The position numbers and the translations under genes were made by a program. A DNA stretch of 24,511 nucleotides from Clostridia bacterium (GTDB taxonomy: Bacteria; Bacillota; Clostridia; TANB77; CAG-465), in the NCBI GenBank assembly GCA_900772475.1, contig CAAHEI010000042.1, positions 1 to 24,511 of the forward strand. Reading direction: 5' to 3'. Position 1 is the first letter of the stretch. Each line of letters begins with the position of its first letter. Positions 1 through 8,550 of the stretch are shown here, piece after piece. The notes beneath the pieces were generated by a model. It saw only the letters and a program-made list of their open reading frames with translations. It ran no database searches and was not told the origin of the DNA.

Positions 1-69
1 CCGCCACTTGCGAGAACCGCTTGAGTGGTGGTGTGAGAGGGGAAAAACACACTAAGTGTTATCCTCTAC
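1..69 (+). other. 3' end of a group II intron (domains V and VI)
   Basis: Two consecutive RNA folds match the end of a bacterial group II intron. Bases 1-9 pair with 23-31 and 10-12 with 18-20, leaving a two-base bulge (TT, 21-22) as in domain V. After the linker, AGAGG (36-40) pairs with CCTCT (63-67) and AACAC (46-50) with GTGTT (56-60), forming a domain VI-like arm. A61 is left unpaired, in the position of the branch-point adenosine. The sequence runs on to CTAC at 66-69, an AY end eight bases after A61. The intron body and any reverse transcriptase would lie upstream, outside the window. The exact 3' splice point is inferred and could be a few bases later. Confidence 0.62.
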
Positions 70-130
70 TCGATTTCCCTTTACTAATTTATTAGAAAAA
101 TATTTTATTGTTTCATTTATTAAATTTTCA

Positions 131-159
131 TTGCACTTTATACTAAAAATTGATATAAT
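131..159 (+). promoter_or_regulatory. Sigma-A-type promoter for pcrA
   Basis: TTGCAC (131-136) and a perfect TATAAT (154-159) are separated by exactly 17 bp, 38 bp before the chosen pcrA start. It lies just downstream of the intron end, so pcrA need not depend on transcription through the intron. Confidence 0.75.
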
Positions 160-196
160 ATTGTGGTATAAACAAAAGTTTGAAAAGAGGTATTAT

Positions 197-2497
197 ATGA
201 GCAATTTATTAGATAAATTAAATGATAAACAAAGAGAAGCAGCAAGCTACACTGACGGACCACTTTTAATACTTGCAGGTGCAGGAAGTGGAAAAACTCG
301 TGTACTTACATATAAAATAGCATATTTATTAGAACAAAATATTGTAAAGCCATGGGAAATTTTAGCTATTACATTTACAAATAAAGCAGCAAAAGAGATG
401 AAAGAAAGAGTATTATCACTTGTAGAAGAAAATGCAAATGATATCTGGCTTGGGACATTTCATTCAGTTTGTGTAAGAATTCTAAAAAGAGAAATAGAGC
501 TTTTAGGGTATTCTAGAGATTTTAATATATTTGATGAATTAGATAAAGAAAAGGTTATAAAAGAAGTATTAAAGAAATTAAATATATCCGATAAAGAATA
601 TCCAGTGTCATATATAAAATATGAAATATCAAGAGCAAAAGATAATATGAAAGGGCCAGAAGAGTATTTAACAGAAGCATCTGGAGATTTTAGAAAAGAA
701 AAGGTAGCACAAGTATATATTTCATATCAAGAACTGCTAAAGAAAAATAATGCGATTGATTTTGATGATATAATAATGCTAACTGTAAAAGTGTTTATGA
801 ATAATCCAGATAGGTTAGAATATTATCAAAACAAATTTAAATACATATTAGTTGATGAATATCAGGATACAAATAAAATACAATTTTTGTTAATATCTTT
901 ACTTTCAGCAGCACATGGCAATATATGTGTAGTTGGTGATGAATCACAAAGTATATATGGTTTTAGAGGGGCAGATATTTCAAATATACTAAATTTTGAG
1001 AAAGAATTTCCAAATGCTAAAATTGTAAAATTAGAAGAAAATTATAGAAGTACAAAAACTATACTTGAGGCAGCAAATCAGGTAATAAAAAATAATAAAT
1101 CAAAAATTGATAAAAAACTTTGGACAGAGAATAAACAAGGGGATAAAATAGTATATAATACTTTGTCAAATGAATATGAAGAAGTAGAATATATTGTTGA
1201 TAAAATAGATGAAATATGTAAAAAAGAAAATAAGACATATTCTGATTTTGCTGTCTTGTTTAGAACTAATGCACAAGCTCGTGTACTTGAAGAAGTATTT
1301 ATGAGATCAGGTACACCATATAGATTAATTGGTGGTATAAAATTCTATGCAAGAAAAGAAATAAAGGATATTACAAGTTATCTTAAATTCATTCAGAATC
1401 CAAATGATAATATATCCTTAAGAAGAATAATAAATGAACCAAAAAGAGGAATTGGAAATACAGCTTTAGATAGATTAGATGAAATTGCAGCTGCTAACAA
1501 TACTTCTATATATAACGTAATCAAAGATAGTGATAATTTAGTTGGAATTAGAAGTGCTGGAAATATAATAATGTTTAGGGATATGATGGAAGACCTTATT
1601 TCTAAAAAAGATACTATGCCAGTATCAGAATATATAAAATTAGTACTAAAGAACTCTGGATATGAAGCTATGCTAAATGAAACTGAAGACAAGGAAAGTG
1701 AAATGAGATTTGATAATCTTATGGAATTTATTGGTGTTGCTATGGAATTTGAAAAAGAAAATGCAGATAATACACTTGCTGATTTCTTAGATAGCATTGC
1801 TTTGGTATCTGATGTAGATAGTTTAGAAGAAGGTGCAGAAGCTGTTACTCTTATGACTATGCATAGTGCTAAGGGCCTTGAATTTAACGTTGTATTTTTA
1901 GTTGGTATGGAAGAGGGACTTTTCCCATCTAAAAAATCTATAGAAGAAGATGAGTCTACTGAAGAAGAAAGAAGGCTTTGTTATGTTGGAATAACAAGGG
2001 CAAAAGAAAAATTATTTCTTACAAATACAAATAAAAGAACACTTTATGGTATGACAACATACTCTTATCCTTCAAGATTTATAGATGAAATATCAGAAGA
2101 ACTTCTTGACGAGGATTCTAGGGATAACATTCAAAAAAATAATAAGAAAAAAGAAAAAAATCTTGATAATGAATATACTAAAGTTCAAGGTATTCTTTCA
2201 AATATTGGTAGTGGATATGGAAAAATAGATTCTAAGGTATCTAAAAAGGCAAGCTTTGGTATGAGTGTTGACAACTTCTTAAAAAATATAACTGGTAATA
2301 CAAATAGAGTTGTCACTGAAAAGAAAAACGTAAATTATACGGTAGGAATGAGAATAAAGCATAAAAAATTTGGAGAAGGAATTATACAAAATATTGAAGC
2401 TGAAGGAGATGATTTTAAGCTAGAAATTATGTTTGATAAATATGGTTTCAAAAGACTTATGGCAAATTACACACCACTTGAAGTTTTAGAAATATAA
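197..2497 (+). CDS. pcrA: ATP-dependent 3'-5' DNA helicase PcrA (UvrD/Rep family)
   Basis: Superfamily 1A helicase that unwinds DNA in nucleotide excision repair and in clearing RecA filaments and replication-transcription conflicts. In the 766-residue product the Walker A AGAGSGKT is at 27-34, the Walker B DEYQD at 220-224, and motif III QSIYGFRG begins at 251. Motif V (TMHSAKGLEF) and motif VI (YVGITRAKE) follow. The last ~50 residues contain HKKFGEG and look like the C-terminal Tudor-like domain that contacts RNA polymerase in Gram-positive PcrA. The frame stays open upstream to 56, but ATG 197 is chosen because AAGAGG sits at 185-190 and the family begins with this L-N-xx-Q-R-E-A region; the upstream 47 codons cross the promoter. 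Full length; cytoplasmic, nucleoid-associated. Confidence 0.95.
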   Translation: MSNLLDKLNDKQREAASYTDGPLLILAGAGSGKTRVLTYKIAYLLEQNIVKPWEILAITFTNKAAKEMKERVLSLVEENANDIWLGTFHSVCVRILKREIELLGYSRDFNIFDELDKEKVIKEVLKKLNISDKEYPVSYIKYEISRAKDNMKGPEEYLTEASGDFRKEKVAQVYISYQELLKKNNAIDFDDIIMLTVKVFMNNPDRLEYYQNKFKYILVDEYQDTNKIQFLLISLLSAAHGNICVVGDESQSIYGFRGADISNILNFEKEFPNAKIVKLEENYRSTKTILEAANQVIKNNKSKIDKKLWTENKQGDKIVYNTLSNEYEEVEYIVDKIDEICKKENKTYSDFAVLFRTNAQARVLEEVFMRSGTPYRLIGGIKFYARKEIKDITSYLKFIQNPNDNISLRRIINEPKRGIGNTALDRLDEIAAANNTSIYNVIKDSDNLVGIRSAGNIIMFRDMMEDLISKKDTMPVSEYIKLVLKNSGYEAMLNETEDKESEMRFDNLMEFIGVAMEFEKENADNTLADFLDSIALVSDVDSLEEGAEAVTLMTMHSAKGLEFNVVFLVGMEEGLFPSKKSIEEDESTEEERRLCYVGITRAKEKLFLTNTNKRTLYGMTTYSYPSRFIDEISEELLDEDSRDNIQKNNKKKEKNLDNEYTKVQGILSNIGSGYGKIDSKVSKKASFGMSVDNFLKNITGNTNRVVTEKKNVNYTVGMRIKHKKFGEGIIQNIEAEGDDFKLEIMFDKYGFKRLMANYTPLEVLEI

Positions 2498-2543
2498 GGA
2501 ACAATAAATATAATTTAAATATAGGAAGGAAAGGAGTAATAAA

Positions 2544-3248
2544 ATGCCATCTTGGAAAATACATGCACAAGTTGCAAATAAGTTAAATAGTAAGTTAAAT
2601 TATTATGAAGATAAGGATAAATTTTTACTTGGAAATATACTCCCTGATATGTATGGAGGACATGTTGTAAAAAATGTGTCAAAGGTTATTGAATATCAGG
2701 TAAGTCATTATAGAGAGTATACTATAATAAATGGAGGAAAGTTTTGTCTTCCAGATTATGAGACATTTAAAAATGTTCATTTGGATGATATTCAAGATCC
2801 TCTTATTCTAGGATATTTAGTACATTTAATGACAGATTATTATTTTAACAAATATACATATACAAACAAGGTTTTACTTGATAATTCAGGGGAAGTTTGT
2901 GGTATTAAAACAAAAAGAGATGAAATTTTAGAGTGTAATAGAAACACAATGATAAGGATTAAACAAGAAGATTTTAATTCCTTTGAAAAAGTATTAAATA
3001 TTGATAATGTGAGTATTGCATACACTTCAAATATTTTAGACTCTCTTTCAAAATTAAAAACATTTGAGGTAGAGCAAAAGGATATTATAAAAGTAATTAA
3101 TTATTTTAATTCTCTAAGTGCTTCTGTAGATAATAATGCAAAAGTACCACTTATACTTTATTCAAAAGAGATGTTAAATGAAATGATTGATGATTGTGTT
3201 AACTTTATATTTGAATATATCACTTCAACTATTATTAAAGGTAACTAG
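2544..3248 (+). CDS. Zinc-dependent phospholipase C-like protein
   Basis: A 234-residue protein resembling the zinc-dependent phospholipase C / P1-nuclease fold (PF00882-type). Family members carry a tri-zinc site and cleave phospholipids or related phosphodiesters. Candidate ligands are H7, D35 (in GNILPD), H40, H55 and the diagnostic HxxxD at H94-D98 within a YLVHLMTDYY helix. No signal peptide is visible, unlike secreted clostridial alpha-toxins, so this is more like the short uncharacterised cytoplasmic members than a toxin; the substrate cannot be told. The start has a strong purine-rich RBS (GGAAGGAAAGGAG just upstream). It lies 46 bp behind pcrA with no terminator between, so co-transcription is likely. 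Confidence 0.75.
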   Translation: MPSWKIHAQVANKLNSKLNYYEDKDKFLLGNILPDMYGGHVVKNVSKVIEYQVSHYREYTIINGGKFCLPDYETFKNVHLDDIQDPLILGYLVHLMTDYYFNKYTYTNKVLLDNSGEVCGIKTKRDEILECNRNTMIRIKQEDFNSFEKVLNIDNVSIAYTSNILDSLSKLKTFEVEQKDIIKVINYFNSLSASVDNNAKVPLILYSKEMLNEMIDDCVNFIFEYITSTIIKGN

Positions 3249-3249
3249 A

Positions 3250-3270
3250 AATATTATATAATATAATATT
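3250..3270. repeat. AT-only palindrome between the phospholipase gene and murF
   Basis: AATATTATA, three bases, then TATAATATT form a 9-bp perfect inverted repeat made only of A and T. It could be a weak hairpin or a chance feature of AT-rich spacer. No convincing murF promoter with proper spacing was found around it. Confidence 0.3.
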
Positions 3271-3324
3271 TGAAACAATCATAATTTATAGTAAAAAAAA
3301 TAAAATGTATAAAGGAGAAATAGC

Positions 3325-4725
3325 GTGAAAGATATATATGTTATAGATGTTATAGAAAAATGCGGTGGAAGGCTTGTATGTGGAGATAATAATGCAATAT
3401 GTGATAATTTTAAAATAGATACAAGAGAAATTAAAGAAAATGATACATTTGTTGGCATAAAAGGCGAAAATTTTGATGGAAATGCTATGTATGAAAAAGC
3501 GTTTGAAAATGGAGCTAGTACTTGTATCTTGCAGGGAATAGAGATTGATGACAATTGTATAGAAAAGTACAAGAATAAAAATATAATAATTGTAAAAGAT
3601 ACTATAAAAGCTTTAGGATTACTTGCAAAATACAAAAGAGAAATGTTTAATATTCCTGTAGTTGGTGTTACAGGTAGTGTTGGAAAAACAAGTACGAAGG
3701 ATATTATTGCAAGTGTTATTTCTAAAAAATATAATACACTAAAAACAGAAGGTAATTTTAATAGCGATATAGGACTTCCGTTAACAATATTAAGGCTTAA
3801 AGAGGAACATGAAGCAGCTGTAATAGAAATGGGAATGAATCATAAAGGTGAAATTGATTATCTATCTAATATTGCAGAACCTACCGTATCTGTTATAACA
3901 AATGTTGGAACTTCGCATATAGGAAATTTGGGCTCAAGAGAGAATATTTTAAAAGCAAAACTTGAAATATTAAATGGCATGAAAGAAAATGGAGTACTTG
4001 TATATAACAATGATAATGATATGTTAAATAATAATAAAGATTTATTTAAAAAATATAAAAGTATTGGATTTGGAATAGATAATCATTCTGATGTTATGGC
4101 TTTAAATATAAATATTGGTACAAATAGTAGTAGTTTTGATGTAAGTTTTAATAATAATAAATATAATATTAATGTGCCTGTATCAGGAAAACACTTTGTA
4201 TATAACGCCCTTTGTGCAATTTGTGTCGGCAGAGAAGTTGGAATTGATATAAACGATATAATAACAGGAATAAGTGAATTCTCTCTTACAAAAAATAGAA
4301 TGGAAGTAGATAATTTTAAAGATAATATCACTATAATAAATGACGCATATAACGCAAGTTATGATTCAATGAAGGCAGCCCTTGAATTTTTGGGAAGCTT
4401 TAAAGATAAATACAAAATTGCAGTTTTAGGCGATATGCTAGAACTTGGTGAATTTTCAAACGAACTTCATTTAAAAGTAGGAAAAAGTGTATATGAAAAT
4501 AACATAGATTTACTTGTAACAGTAGGAGATTATTCTAAAAAAATTGCAGAAGGAGCACGTATTTTAGGTATGCCTGAAGAAAATGTTAAAAGTGTGGATA
4601 ATAATAGCGATGCAATTAAATTTTTAGAAAAAGTAATTATTGGAGATTCGGCTATTTTGCTTAAGGCATCTAATTCAATGAAATTTAGTGAAATATATAA
4701 TGAGATATCAAAAAAATTAAAATAA
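3325..4725 (+). CDS. murF: UDP-N-acetylmuramoyl-tripeptide--D-alanyl-D-alanine ligase MurF
   Basis: Adds the D-Ala-D-Ala dipeptide to UDP-MurNAc-tripeptide in the last cytoplasmic step of peptidoglycan precursor synthesis, using ATP. At 466 residues it is typical of the family. The Mur ligase P-loop GVTGSVGKTST runs from about residue 114. It is followed by the central-domain motifs EMGMNHKGEI and ITNVGTSHIGNLGS, then NDAYNAS and VLGDMLELG of the C-terminal domain. The start is GTG 3325, with AAAGGAG at 3311-3317 and a seven-base spacer; no better in-frame ATG fits the N-terminal motif. Only nine bases separate it from ddl, which makes the dipeptide it uses, so the two products act in sequence and are almost certainly co-transcribed. 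Confidence 0.95.
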   Translation: MKDIYVIDVIEKCGGRLVCGDNNAICDNFKIDTREIKENDTFVGIKGENFDGNAMYEKAFENGASTCILQGIEIDDNCIEKYKNKNIIIVKDTIKALGLLAKYKREMFNIPVVGVTGSVGKTSTKDIIASVISKKYNTLKTEGNFNSDIGLPLTILRLKEEHEAAVIEMGMNHKGEIDYLSNIAEPTVSVITNVGTSHIGNLGSRENILKAKLEILNGMKENGVLVYNNDNDMLNNNKDLFKKYKSIGFGIDNHSDVMALNINIGTNSSSFDVSFNNNKYNINVPVSGKHFVYNALCAICVGREVGIDINDIITGISEFSLTKNRMEVDNFKDNITIINDAYNASYDSMKAALEFLGSFKDKYKIAVLGDMLELGEFSNELHLKVGKSVYENNIDLLVTVGDYSKKIAEGARILGMPEENVKSVDNNSDAIKFLEKVIIGDSAILLKASNSMKFSEIYNEISKKLK

Positions 4726-4734
4726 GGTGAGAGT

Positions 4735-5769
4735 ATGAAAAAAGTGGTAGTAATATTTGGTGGCATATCAACGGAACATGATGTATCTGTTATATCCGCA
4801 AAGTCAGTTATAAAAAACATAGATAAAGAAAAATATATTGTAAGCGGGATATATATTGATAAATATGGATGTTGGTATAAAGTTGATTTTAATAAAGAGT
4901 ATGAATTTAACATTCCAGAAAGTATCATAAAATTAGAAAATATTACTACTTATTTGAAAGATTTTGATGTTGCTTTTCCCGTTTTACATGGATTATACGG
5001 AGAAGATGGAAAAATACAGGGAATGTTTGAAATGCTTAATATTCCATATGTTGGTTGTAACGTGCTTTCATCAGCTATTGCTATGGATAAAGTTTATCAA
5101 AAAAAATTATTTAAGCAGACTGGGATTAAACAAACGAAGTATGTATATTTAAGATATGATAATAATAAATATATATATGTTGATGATATGTTTAATGAAA
5201 CAGAGATGGATATTTACAAAATAACTGACAATATAATACATTTACTTAAATTTCCTATGTTTGTAAAGCCTTCTAACTCGGGCTCTTCAGTTGGAATAAG
5301 CAAAGTTCAAAATAAAGAGGAACTAATAAAAGCAATATACATTGCAAGTAAATATGATAGGAAAATCCTTATAGAAGAGGGAATTGATGGAAGAGAATTA
5401 GAGTGTGGAGTGTTAGAAGATAATGATGTTATAACATCAAGTATAGGAGAGGTTATCTCAGCAGGAAAATTTTATGATTATGATTCTAAGTATAATAATA
5501 AAGAATCTAAGTGTATAATTCCAGCAAATATTTCAAAGGAAGTTGAAATTGAAATAAAAAATATAGCTAAAAAAGCTTTTAGAATAATTGATGGAAAAGA
5601 TATTTCTCGTATCGATTTCTTCTTAGATAAAGAAAATAATATATATTTAAACGAAATAAATACAATGCCAGGATTTACAAATACTAGTATGTATCCTAAA
5701 TTATTTGAAAATACAGGGCTTTTGTATAGTAAATTGTTAGGTATATTAATAGAAAATGCGGTAAAGTAG
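4735..5769 (+). CDS. ddl: D-alanine--D-alanine ligase
   Basis: ATP-grasp ligase that joins two D-alanines for the MurF reaction. The 344-residue sequence starts with the N-terminal signature GGISTEHDVS; E14 corresponds to the catalytic Glu of E. coli DdlB. The ATP-grasp region has KPSNSGSSVG, and the C-terminal metal/phosphate region has RIDFF and NEINTMPGFT. The omega loop reads FYDYDSKY (246-253); its last Lys-Tyr matches the K215-Y216 pair of E. coli DdlB. That favours D-Ala over D-lactate as second substrate, so this is a housekeeping Ddl and not a VanA-type resistance ligase. The RBS AAGGTGAG overlaps the murF stop codon, implying translational coupling. A hairpin terminator follows directly. 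Confidence 0.94.
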   Translation: MKKVVVIFGGISTEHDVSVISAKSVIKNIDKEKYIVSGIYIDKYGCWYKVDFNKEYEFNIPESIIKLENITTYLKDFDVAFPVLHGLYGEDGKIQGMFEMLNIPYVGCNVLSSAIAMDKVYQKKLFKQTGIKQTKYVYLRYDNNKYIYVDDMFNETEMDIYKITDNIIHLLKFPMFVKPSNSGSSVGISKVQNKEELIKAIYIASKYDRKILIEEGIDGRELECGVLEDNDVITSSIGEVISAGKFYDYDSKYNNKESKCIIPANISKEVEIEIKNIAKKAFRIIDGKDISRIDFFLDKENNIYLNEINTMPGFTNTSMYPKLFENTGLLYSKLLGILIENAVK

Positions 5770-5772
5770 AAA

Positions 5773-5808
5773 AAAGTAAAAAGCGGCTAGATAGCCGCTT
5801 TTACTTTA
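5773..5808. terminator. Bidirectional terminator between ddl and the ankyrin-like gene
   Basis: AAAAGCGGCT (5779-5788) and AGCCGCTTTT (5793-5802) form a perfect 10-bp stem with an AGAT loop. The outer AGTA/TACT bases extend it past a one-base slip. A/T runs on both sides let it serve both convergent genes. The minus-strand stop codon lies at its edge. Confidence 0.85.
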
Positions 5809-6846
5809 AGCATTATTTTGATAATTGTTTATGAATTCGATAATGTCTTGCATACCAGGAAATTGAGCTTTTAAATCATCATAATTTATAGTATTTGAAA
5901 TTTCAGGTACGCTAAGCAAGAATTTTGCTTGTGTAAATTTAGGCAAACGTCTCATATGAAGCAAAGCCATAACTACATATAAAAAGCCATCTTCAACAGG
6001 ATCAAATTGAACAGTTTTTATTAATGATTTGACTGTATCAAGTTCTTCTCGTTGAATTGCTTTTTCGATGTCTTCCTTACAAGGAGTAACACCAAGTTTC
6101 AAAAATCTACTACCAACTCCAAAAAACCATGCAAATTTCATTGTGCCCTGTTTTGGAATAGCTCCATTATCGAGTAACCAGTCAATATCTTCTTTTGAAA
6201 ATGGCATTAATCCCCAAAACCAAGTACCACGATAATAATCATCAAAGTCCTCAAAATAAACTTCGTTGAGAATGTATGACAAATATTCTGTACTTCTTTC
6301 TTTAAAGAGCTTTTTTGCAATAAGTAAACCAATTTTAGGATTATGAATGTTTTTTAACTCTTCAAAAGTTAAATTGCTTACTCTTGGATCATCCAGAAGA
6401 AGTTCAGCAATTTCTTTACTTTCGCAAACTTTTAAAGCTTGAATGGGTTCGAATTTTTTTGAAAAGAAAAGCTTTTTAAATAATTCTGTGTAGTTGTATT
6501 CAACTGACGCCACGAATATTTCATCATTGTTTGAATCATACTTCTTCATCATTTTTTTAATAATGTTTTCATTAGTTTTTAATGACATTGCAAGTTTAAC
6601 TAAGTTGTTAGTTGGAACTACCCTTTTGTCATCTAGTAGAATTTGTATGATTTCAGGGTTTTTCTTGTGTATAGCAGCGTTTAAGGCGGAATTATCATCA
6701 ATACTTGGATTTAGATAATTTAACAGAGTTTTTACAAGATCTGTACGCTCTTCTTCAATAGCCTTAATTAAAAGTTGATTTGTGTTTGAATTCTCGCTTC
6801 CTGATAATAATGCTTCCAATTCATTTAATATATCTGTGTTAGTCAT
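5806..6846 (-). CDS. Degenerate ankyrin-repeat-like protein
   Basis: A 346-residue cytoplasmic protein of unknown function with helical repeat units of ankyrin style. The clearest are near the N-terminus (LLIKAIEEERTDLVKTLLNY, then ALNAAIHKKNPEIIQILLDD), with weaker ones such as EIAELLLDDPRV further on. The 'LLDDxRV' ending recalls the variant ankyrin repeats seen in some protist and giant-virus proteins. No signal peptide, membrane helix or enzymatic motif is visible. The C-terminal third is hardly recognisable as repeats. ATG 6846 is preferred over the upstream in-frame ATG at 6924 because AGGAGG lies at 6856-6861 and the promoter -10 is at 6937-6942. It is a single-gene unit convergent with ddl. 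Ankyrin proteins usually bind partners; the partner here is unknown. Confidence 0.65.
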   Translation of the reverse strand: MTNTDILNELEALLSGSENSNTNQLLIKAIEEERTDLVKTLLNYLNPSIDDNSALNAAIHKKNPEIIQILLDDKRVVPTNNLVKLAMSLKTNENIIKKMMKKYDSNNDEIFVASVEYNYTELFKKLFFSKKFEPIQALKVCESKEIAELLLDDPRVSNLTFEELKNIHNPKIGLLIAKKLFKERSTEYLSYILNEVYFEDFDDYYRGTWFWGLMPFSKEDIDWLLDNGAIPKQGTMKFAWFFGVGSRFLKLGVTPCKEDIEKAIQREELDTVKSLIKTVQFDPVEDGFLYVVMALLHMRRLPKFTQAKFLLSVPEISNTINYDDLKAQFPGMQDIIEFINNYQNNA

Positions 6847-6936
6847 AAAATTTAACCTCCTAGTATTTTTTTTTGTAATATGACCGTAACCTTTTATGAT
6901 ATTAATCATTAAAATGTATATCAATACCTATATATT

Positions 6937-6965
6937 ATTATATCATATTTTACATAAAAAATCAA
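6937..6965 (-). promoter_or_regulatory. Sigma-A-type promoter for the ankyrin-like gene
   Basis: On the minus strand TTGATT (6965-6960) and TATAAT (6942-6937) are 17 bp apart, leaving a ~90-base leader before ATG 6846. Confidence 0.6.
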
Positions 6966-7080
6966 ATTTGCATAAAACTTGATATAATATGAAAAACAAA
7001 TTTCTTAAATAAAAATTTTATTTAAAAATATTAAAGTTATTTCTCATTTCAAAAATAAACTGATTAATATATTAAATATC

Positions 7081-7172
7081 AGTTATAAATAAGGTAAGTG
7101 TCAGATTTAGATACATACCTTATTTTTTATTATAATTTTAAAAATGTGTAATAATATACTTTGGTATATTTT
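7081..7172 (+). repeat. Direct repeat copy 1, with internal hairpin
   Basis: About 92 bp nearly identical to 8836-8929 (roughly six differences by eye). It contains a long hairpin: AATAAGGTA (7088-7096) pairs with TACCTTATT (7116-7124) and GTGTC (7098-7102) with GATAC (7110-7114), around an AGATTTA loop and one A-A mismatch. A run of T follows, so it looks like a terminator. No plus-strand gene lies immediately upstream for it to terminate. Confidence 0.85.
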
Positions 7173-7386
7173 AAAATCATAGGTATGTAACAAGTAAATT
7201 TAAAATATTATATTGATTTTTGAATTAAAGTATAGTAATATAGTATCATTAGTTTATAATTTAACCAACGCTAATAAACTCTAGGGTAGGAAAGTACATG
7301 AAATTTTAGTTCACGGTACAAGCAAATTTAAAATCAAGTTACATTTTATGTATTAGTTTAGAAAAAAATATTGGAGACAGAAGATT
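7173..7386. other. Spacer before galE with a weak promoter candidate
   Basis: No coding signal. The best promoter candidate is TTGATT (7213-7218), 17 bp, TAATAT (7236-7241); the -10 matches only four of six consensus bases. An AGGTATGTA at 7181-7189 is complementary to part of the repeat hairpin's 3' arm. A leader of about 140 bases would precede the galE region. I recognise no riboswitch class in it. Confidence 0.3.
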
Positions 7387-7509
7387 ATGAAACAATTACA
7401 AGAATTAACAGCATTTATTCCTGCAGCCGGTTATGGTACAAGAATGGGAGATATATGCAAAAAATTGGTTAAATATAAATATCACTCAAAAATAAAGGAG
7501 GAATTAATA
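7387..7509 (+). pseudogene. N-terminal stub of a sugar nucleotidyltransferase, in frame with galE
   Basis: Forty-one codons open into galE without a stop. Residues 9-22 (AFIPAAGYGTRMGD) match the glycine-rich nucleotide-binding start of the GalU/RfbA-type NTP transferase family (pattern PAAGxGTRM). The stub has its own start ATG 7387 and a TTGGAG Shine-Dalgarno about ten bases ahead. After the signature the sequence departs from the family, and GalE begins at 7510. I read this as what remains after an internal deletion removed nearly the whole enzyme. It could still be translated, either as a leader peptide or as an extension of GalE. Confidence 0.6.
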
Positions 7510-8529
7510 ATGTCAATATTATTAACTGGTGGAGCTGGATTTATTGGCTCTCATACTGCTGTAGAATTAATTAATGCAGGTTATGATGTAATTATTGCTG
7601 ATAATTTGTCAAACAGTAATGAGAAAGTAATTGATCGTATTAAAATGATTACAAATAGGAGACCTAAATTCTATAAAATTGACGTCTCAGAGGTGGAAGA
7701 ACTATGTAAGATATTTGATGAAAATGATATTACAGGAGTTATTCATTTTGCGGGATTTAAATGTGTTCCTGAGTCAACGAAGGTACCGTTAAAGTATTAT
7801 AGAAACAACTTGGATACAACTTTATCATTGCTTGAGGTGATGTCTAAATATAAATGCAATTCTATTGTATTTAGCTCTTCAGCAACAGTTTATGGTGATA
7901 AAAATCCGGTACCATTTGAAGAGAACATGCCTGTTGGTGGTGCAACAAATGCTTATGGTAAAACGAAATTAATGATTGAAGAAATTTTAAAAGATATTGC
8001 TATGTCATCTAAAGATTTTTCAGCCGTTCTACTTAGATATTTTAATCCAATTGGAGCCCATCCAAGTGGATTAATTGGGGAATCACCAGATGGAATTCCA
8101 AATAATCTAATGCCATATGTCACTCAAACTGCTATCGGTGTTCGTAAATTTTTAACTATATATGGTACTGATTATAATACACATGATGGTACAGGGGTAC
8201 GTGATTATATTCATGTTGTTGATTTAGCTAAAGGTCACGTGGCAGCAATAAAATATGCAACAGAACATACAGGAGTTGAAGCTATTAATTTAGGTACAGG
8301 AAAGGGAAGTAGTGTATGGGATGTAATTCATGCATTTGAAAAGGCAAATGGTGTTAAAGTTCCGGTTCAAATTGGAGAAAGAAGACCAGGAGATATAGAT
8401 GAATGTTATGCATCTGTGTACAAAGCAGCTGAACTTCTTAATTGGCGTGCCAAATTATCTCTTGAGGATATGTGTAGAGATTCTTGGAACTGGCAGAAAA
8501 ATAATCCAAAGGGGTATGAATCAATTTGA
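7510..8529 (+). CDS. galE: UDP-glucose 4-epimerase GalE
   Basis: Interconverts UDP-glucose and UDP-galactose with bound NAD, for galactose use (Leloir pathway) and supply of UDP-galactose for glycans. It is an extended short-chain dehydrogenase: the Rossmann motif TGGAGFIGSH is at the N-terminus, then IHFAG, FSSSATVYGD, the catalytic S124, Y149 and K153 (AYGKTK), LRYFNPIGAHPSG, NNLMPY and GTGVRDYIHVVDLA. Counting from ATG 7510 puts the S/Y/K residues at the same numbers as in E. coli GalE. With AAGGAGG at 7496-7502, that decides the start, although the frame is open back to 7387. Length 339, normal. No other galactose gene is beside it, so it stands alone inside a repeat-bounded unit. Confident. 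Confidence 0.95.
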   Translation: MSILLTGGAGFIGSHTAVELINAGYDVIIADNLSNSNEKVIDRIKMITNRRPKFYKIDVSEVEELCKIFDENDITGVIHFAGFKCVPESTKVPLKYYRNNLDTTLSLLEVMSKYKCNSIVFSSSATVYGDKNPVPFEENMPVGGATNAYGKTKLMIEEILKDIAMSSKDFSAVLLRYFNPIGAHPSGLIGESPDGIPNNLMPYVTQTAIGVRKFLTIYGTDYNTHDGTGVRDYIHVVDLAKGHVAAIKYATEHTGVEAINLGTGKGSSVWDVIHAFEKANGVKVPVQIGERRPGDIDECYASVYKAAELLNWRAKLSLEDMCRDSWNWQKNNPKGYESI

Positions 8530-8550
8530 CAGTATAAAAATAAATGAGAA

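Noticed and set aside
56..196. Upstream extension of pcrA by 47 codons
   Set aside because: It runs through the intron end and promoter and its Phe/Ile-rich sequence is not family-like; ATG 197 has a good RBS.
2544..3248. Alpha-toxin-like secreted phospholipase
   Set aside because: No signal peptide and no C-terminal membrane-binding domain; only the zinc-site fold is shared.
4735..5769. Possible VanG/VanA-type glycopeptide-resistance ligase
   Set aside because: The omega loop keeps the Lys-Tyr pair of D-Ala-D-Ala ligases, and the gene sits with murF without vanH, vanX, vanT or regulators.
6847..6924. Upstream ATG for the ankyrin-like gene
   Set aside because: AGGAGG lies next to ATG 6846, while the upstream ATG has no RBS and lies within 13 bases of the promoter -10.
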